This document shows, one piece after another, positions 5,900-7,336 of a stretch of DNA of 7,336 nucleotides. The first letter of the stretch is position 1, and every line of letters starts with the position of its first letter. The position numbers and the translations under genes are program-made. Origin of the DNA: Methanothrix sp. (GTDB lineage: Archaea > Halobacteriota > Methanosarcinia > Methanotrichales > Methanotrichaceae); NCBI GenBank assembly GCA_028682845.1, contig JAJRAT010000053.1, positions 1 through 7,336 on the forward strand, written 5' to 3'. The notes under the pieces are model-generated. The model was given only the letters and a program-made list of their open reading frames with translations, was not told the origin of the DNA and ran no database searches.

Positions 5900-6862
5900 A
5901 TGATGGACAAAGAGCTGGAAAAGCGTGCTGCCTTGATCACGGCCACTATTGAAAAGATGCTTCCGGTGGTGCACCCGGAAGGTCTCTATGAGGCGGGCCG
6001 GCATCTGGTGGACTCGGGCGGGAAGAGACTGCGCCCATCCATGCTGCTCCTGGCAGCCGAGGCCGCAGGCGGAGAGCCCGCCTCGCTCGCACCGGCAGCC
6101 GTTTCCATTGAGCTGATCCACAACTTCACGCTCATTCACGACGACATCATGGACAATGCCGATGTGCGACGCGGTCGAGCTGCCGTTCACAAGCTCTGGG
6201 GCGTGCCGGGAGCCATTCTCGCCGGGGATACGCTTTACTCCAAGGCGTTCCAGGTCCTCGGCAAAACGCCTGCCAAACCGGAGCTGATCCTGGGGGCCAT
6301 GAATGTGCTCTCCGGGACCTGCAATGCGATATGCGAGGGCCAGTGGCTTGATATGGAGTTTGAGAAGCGAGATCGCGTCTCCGAGGAAGAGTACATGGAG
6401 ATGATCGAGAAGAAGACCGGCGTGCTCTACGGAGCCTCCGCCTCGATGGGCGCGCTCCTGGCCGGGGCGTCCGATGATGTTGTGCGGGGCCTGGACGAGT
6501 TTGGCAGGCTGACCGGCATGGGCTTCCAGCTTCAGGATGACGTTTTGGACCTCACGGCTCCCGAAAAGATCCTGGGAAAACGGCGGGGCGGGGATCTGGT
6601 CGAGGGGAAGAAGACGCTGATCATGATTCATGCCTTCGCCCACGGCGTCAATGTGGATGTCTTCGGTCGAAAGGACGCCACGCCGGAGCAGATCGAGAAG
6701 GCCATCTCCGTCCTGGAGAAGAGCGGGTCGATTGAGTACGCACGATCCCGGTCGGTGGAGATGGTGGCTAAAGGAAAAAGGGCGCTGGATGTCCTTCCCG
6801 AGTCACCGGCCAAGGCTCTGCTGCTGGAATTAGCGGACTACATGATTCGAAGAAGGTACTAG
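5900..6862 (+). CDS. idsA: Short-chain trans-prenyl diphosphate synthase (GGPP/FPP synthase)
   Basis: The enzyme adds isopentenyl units to dimethylallyl diphosphate, giving farnesyl and then geranylgeranyl diphosphate for archaeol lipids. With ATG 5900 it has 320 residues, normal for IdsA; GTG 5891 would add three residues but lies inside the ribosome binding site. Motifs are GGKRLRP (40-46), first aspartate-rich motif DDIMD (81-85) followed by RRG, and second motif QDDVLD (212-217). Both DDxxD sites for magnesium-diphosphate binding are intact. The residue five before the first motif is F76, which in archaeal GGPP synthases limits the product to about C20; T77 occupies the fourth position, unlike the paired aromatics of eukaryotic FPP synthases. 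This favours GGPP as the end product, by inference. It is the last gene of the plus-strand train, 21 bases after rnj. Confidence 0.95.
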   Translation: MMDKELEKRAALITATIEKMLPVVHPEGLYEAGRHLVDSGGKRLRPSMLLLAAEAAGGEPASLAPAAVSIELIHNFTLIHDDIMDNADVRRGRAAVHKLWGVPGAILAGDTLYSKAFQVLGKTPAKPELILGAMNVLSGTCNAICEGQWLDMEFEKRDRVSEEEYMEMIEKKTGVLYGASASMGALLAGASDDVVRGLDEFGRLTGMGFQLQDDVLDLTAPEKILGKRRGGDLVEGKKTLIMIHAFAHGVNVDVFGRKDATPEQIEKAISVLEKSGSIEYARSRSVEMVAKGKRALDVLPESPAKALLLELADYMIRRRY

Positions 6863-6878
6863 GCGAAAAAATTGGTCT

Positions 6879-6943
6879 TGGCGGCTGCATTCGGATTCGA
6901 ACGGAACAAATGAGCCAACGGGGCCATTTTGCTACACGCCGCC
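6879..6943 (-). pseudogene. tRNA-like relic in the convergent gap
   Basis: Read on the minus strand, this 65-base stretch opens with GGCGGC (6938-6943) and closes with GCCGCCA (6879-6885), a six-pair acceptor-like stem plus discriminator A. Inside are TAGCAAAATGG (6924-6934), close to the conserved tRNA D-arm sequence, and CGTTCGAATCC (6893-6903), close to the T-arm sequence. The order is correct for a tRNA. However, it is roughly ten bases too short, the T stem has a C/C mismatch, three extra bases separate it from the acceptor, and I can draw no anticodon arm. A decayed tRNA gene or an old tRNA-derived integration scar fits best; chance resemblance is possible. Confidence 0.35.
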
Positions 6944-6948
6944 CTCAT

Positions 6949-6953
6949 AAAAA
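6949..6953 (-). terminator. Possible T-run terminator of the minus-strand gene
   Basis: Five consecutive T on the minus strand occur 55 bases after the TAG of the minus-strand gene and just before the tRNA-like relic. The position suits a simple archaeal T-run terminator, but five T is short. Confidence 0.2.
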
Positions 6954-7007
6954 CCGACGAATACGGATCAATGCGACTCAAACGGTCCCGTGCATTGCCG
7001 CCTTCGT

Positions 7008-7336
7008 CTAATGACTTGCCCTTTTTTCGCCCTCAAATACACCGTCCCAATCACGGCTCTTTGAATGCTTCCATTTTCCATAAAAAACACATTTTGCCGG
7101 ATTCAGCCCGTCCTCCAAATCATGCAACGCTGCAAACGCCACCCGAAAATCTCCTTCACCCAATTGGTCACGCCATATTCCCGTCAGGATGTCGGCATCA
7201 TTTTCCGTTGTTTCGGCTCCATTTTCCATTGTTAGAGTTCCATCGATCGTGCCTTCCACCCTAAAGTTGCGATATGTCCCGCTAACCGCGTTGCCTGATC
7301 GCGCCAATTGCATTTCCGCCTGGATAGGCTTCTTGA
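7008..7336 (-). CDS. Hypothetical protein, C-terminal part (5' end outside the window)
   Basis: The reading frame stays open to the right edge and stops with TAG at 7008-7010, so about 108 C-terminal residues are visible; an internal ATG (7311-7313) exists, but the frame continues upstream of it. I do not recognise a named family. The sequence shows a regular glycine/aromatic pattern: SGTYR, then EGTIDG, LTGIWRD, GDFRVAF, FYGKWK and DWDGVFEG. This resembles beta-strand hairpin repeats seen in many uncharacterised prokaryotic proteins, where G-x-Y, G-x-I-x-G, L-x-G-x-W, G-x-F and F-x-G-x-W elements follow one another. The pattern holds throughout, arguing against a frameshift. The gene converges on idsA. 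The DNA is poorer in G+C than the operon (50 of 110 bases at 7011-7120), suggesting a different history. Localisation cannot be judged without the N-terminus. Confidence 0.6.
   Translation of the reverse strand, partial: KKPIQAEMQLARSGNAVSGTYRNFRVEGTIDGTLTMENGAETTENDADILTGIWRDQLGEGDFRVAFAALHDLEDGLNPAKCVFYGKWKHSKSRDWDGVFEGEKRASH
7022..7027 (+). terminator. Possible poly-T termination site for the idsA end of the operon
   Basis: A run of six T on the plus strand lies 160 bases after the idsA stop; archaeal polymerase terminates at T runs without needing a hairpin. It falls inside the convergent gene, as A-rich codons of its last residues. No better T run is seen in 6863-7007. This is a weak call. 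Confidence 0.2.

Noticed and set aside
4523..6643. Very long open frame (706 codons) on the minus strand opposite rnj and idsA
   Set aside because: It lies antisense to two intact, motif-complete genes. Its translation is rich in His, Gly, Gln, Leu and Val without recognisable motifs, as expected from the reverse of G+C-biased codons.
6929..7264. Plus-strand open frame of 111 codons downstream of idsA
   Set aside because: The translation is low-complexity in Pro, His and Ser, has no pattern, and is the shadow of the more protein-like minus-strand frame.
1..7336. CRISPR arrays, insertion sequences, toxin-antitoxin or defence genes
   Set aside because: I saw no regularly spaced repeats, transposase motifs, terminal inverted repeats or defence protein signatures on either strand.

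Overview
The window looks like the chromosome of a euryarchaeon, most likely a class II methanogen. Methanothrix/Methanosaeta or a close relative is my best guess from protein feel and gene order, not a proven assignment. The archaeal signs are an RNA polymerase K subunit next to uS2, archaeal-type mevalonate kinase and isopentenyl phosphate kinase, type 2 IPP isomerase, archaeal RNase J, a tRNA gene without an encoded CCA end, and GGAGG/GAGGTG-type ribosome binding sites in front of many TTG or GTG starts.

Layout: a tRNA-Pro(CGG) gene (14-88) is followed 27 bases later by a tight plus-strand gene train ending at 6862. The order is rpoK (transcription), rps2 (translation), a Memo-family gene, mvk, ipk, fni (isoprenoid precursors), rnj (RNA decay) and idsA (prenyl chain elongation). 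Gaps are 3 to 21 bases, and three consecutive junctions (mvk/ipk, ipk/fni, fni/rnj) are 4-base stop/start overlaps. After idsA comes a 145-base convergent gap holding a tRNA-like relic on the minus strand. A minus-strand gene of unknown function (7008-7336) follows and runs off the right edge; the DNA there is clearly poorer in G+C.

How the genes work together: MVK, IPK, FNI and IdsA make up the entry and exit of the archaeal mevalonate route to geranylgeranyl diphosphate, the precursor of ether lipids. The middle steps (mevalonate 5-phosphate to isopentenyl phosphate) are not in this window. Housekeeping information-processing genes (tRNA, RpoK, uS2, RNase J) are interleaved with them, so lipid precursor supply may be tied to growth rate.

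The most unusual observation is that mvk has no ATG, GTG or TTG at its true N-terminus. It appears to start at a CTG (1742) seven bases after a perfect GGAGG. It is also in the same reading frame as the upstream Memo gene, with a single TGA between them. I found no undescribed defence or mobile system; the window is mainly a conserved archaeal operon with a less conserved right flank.
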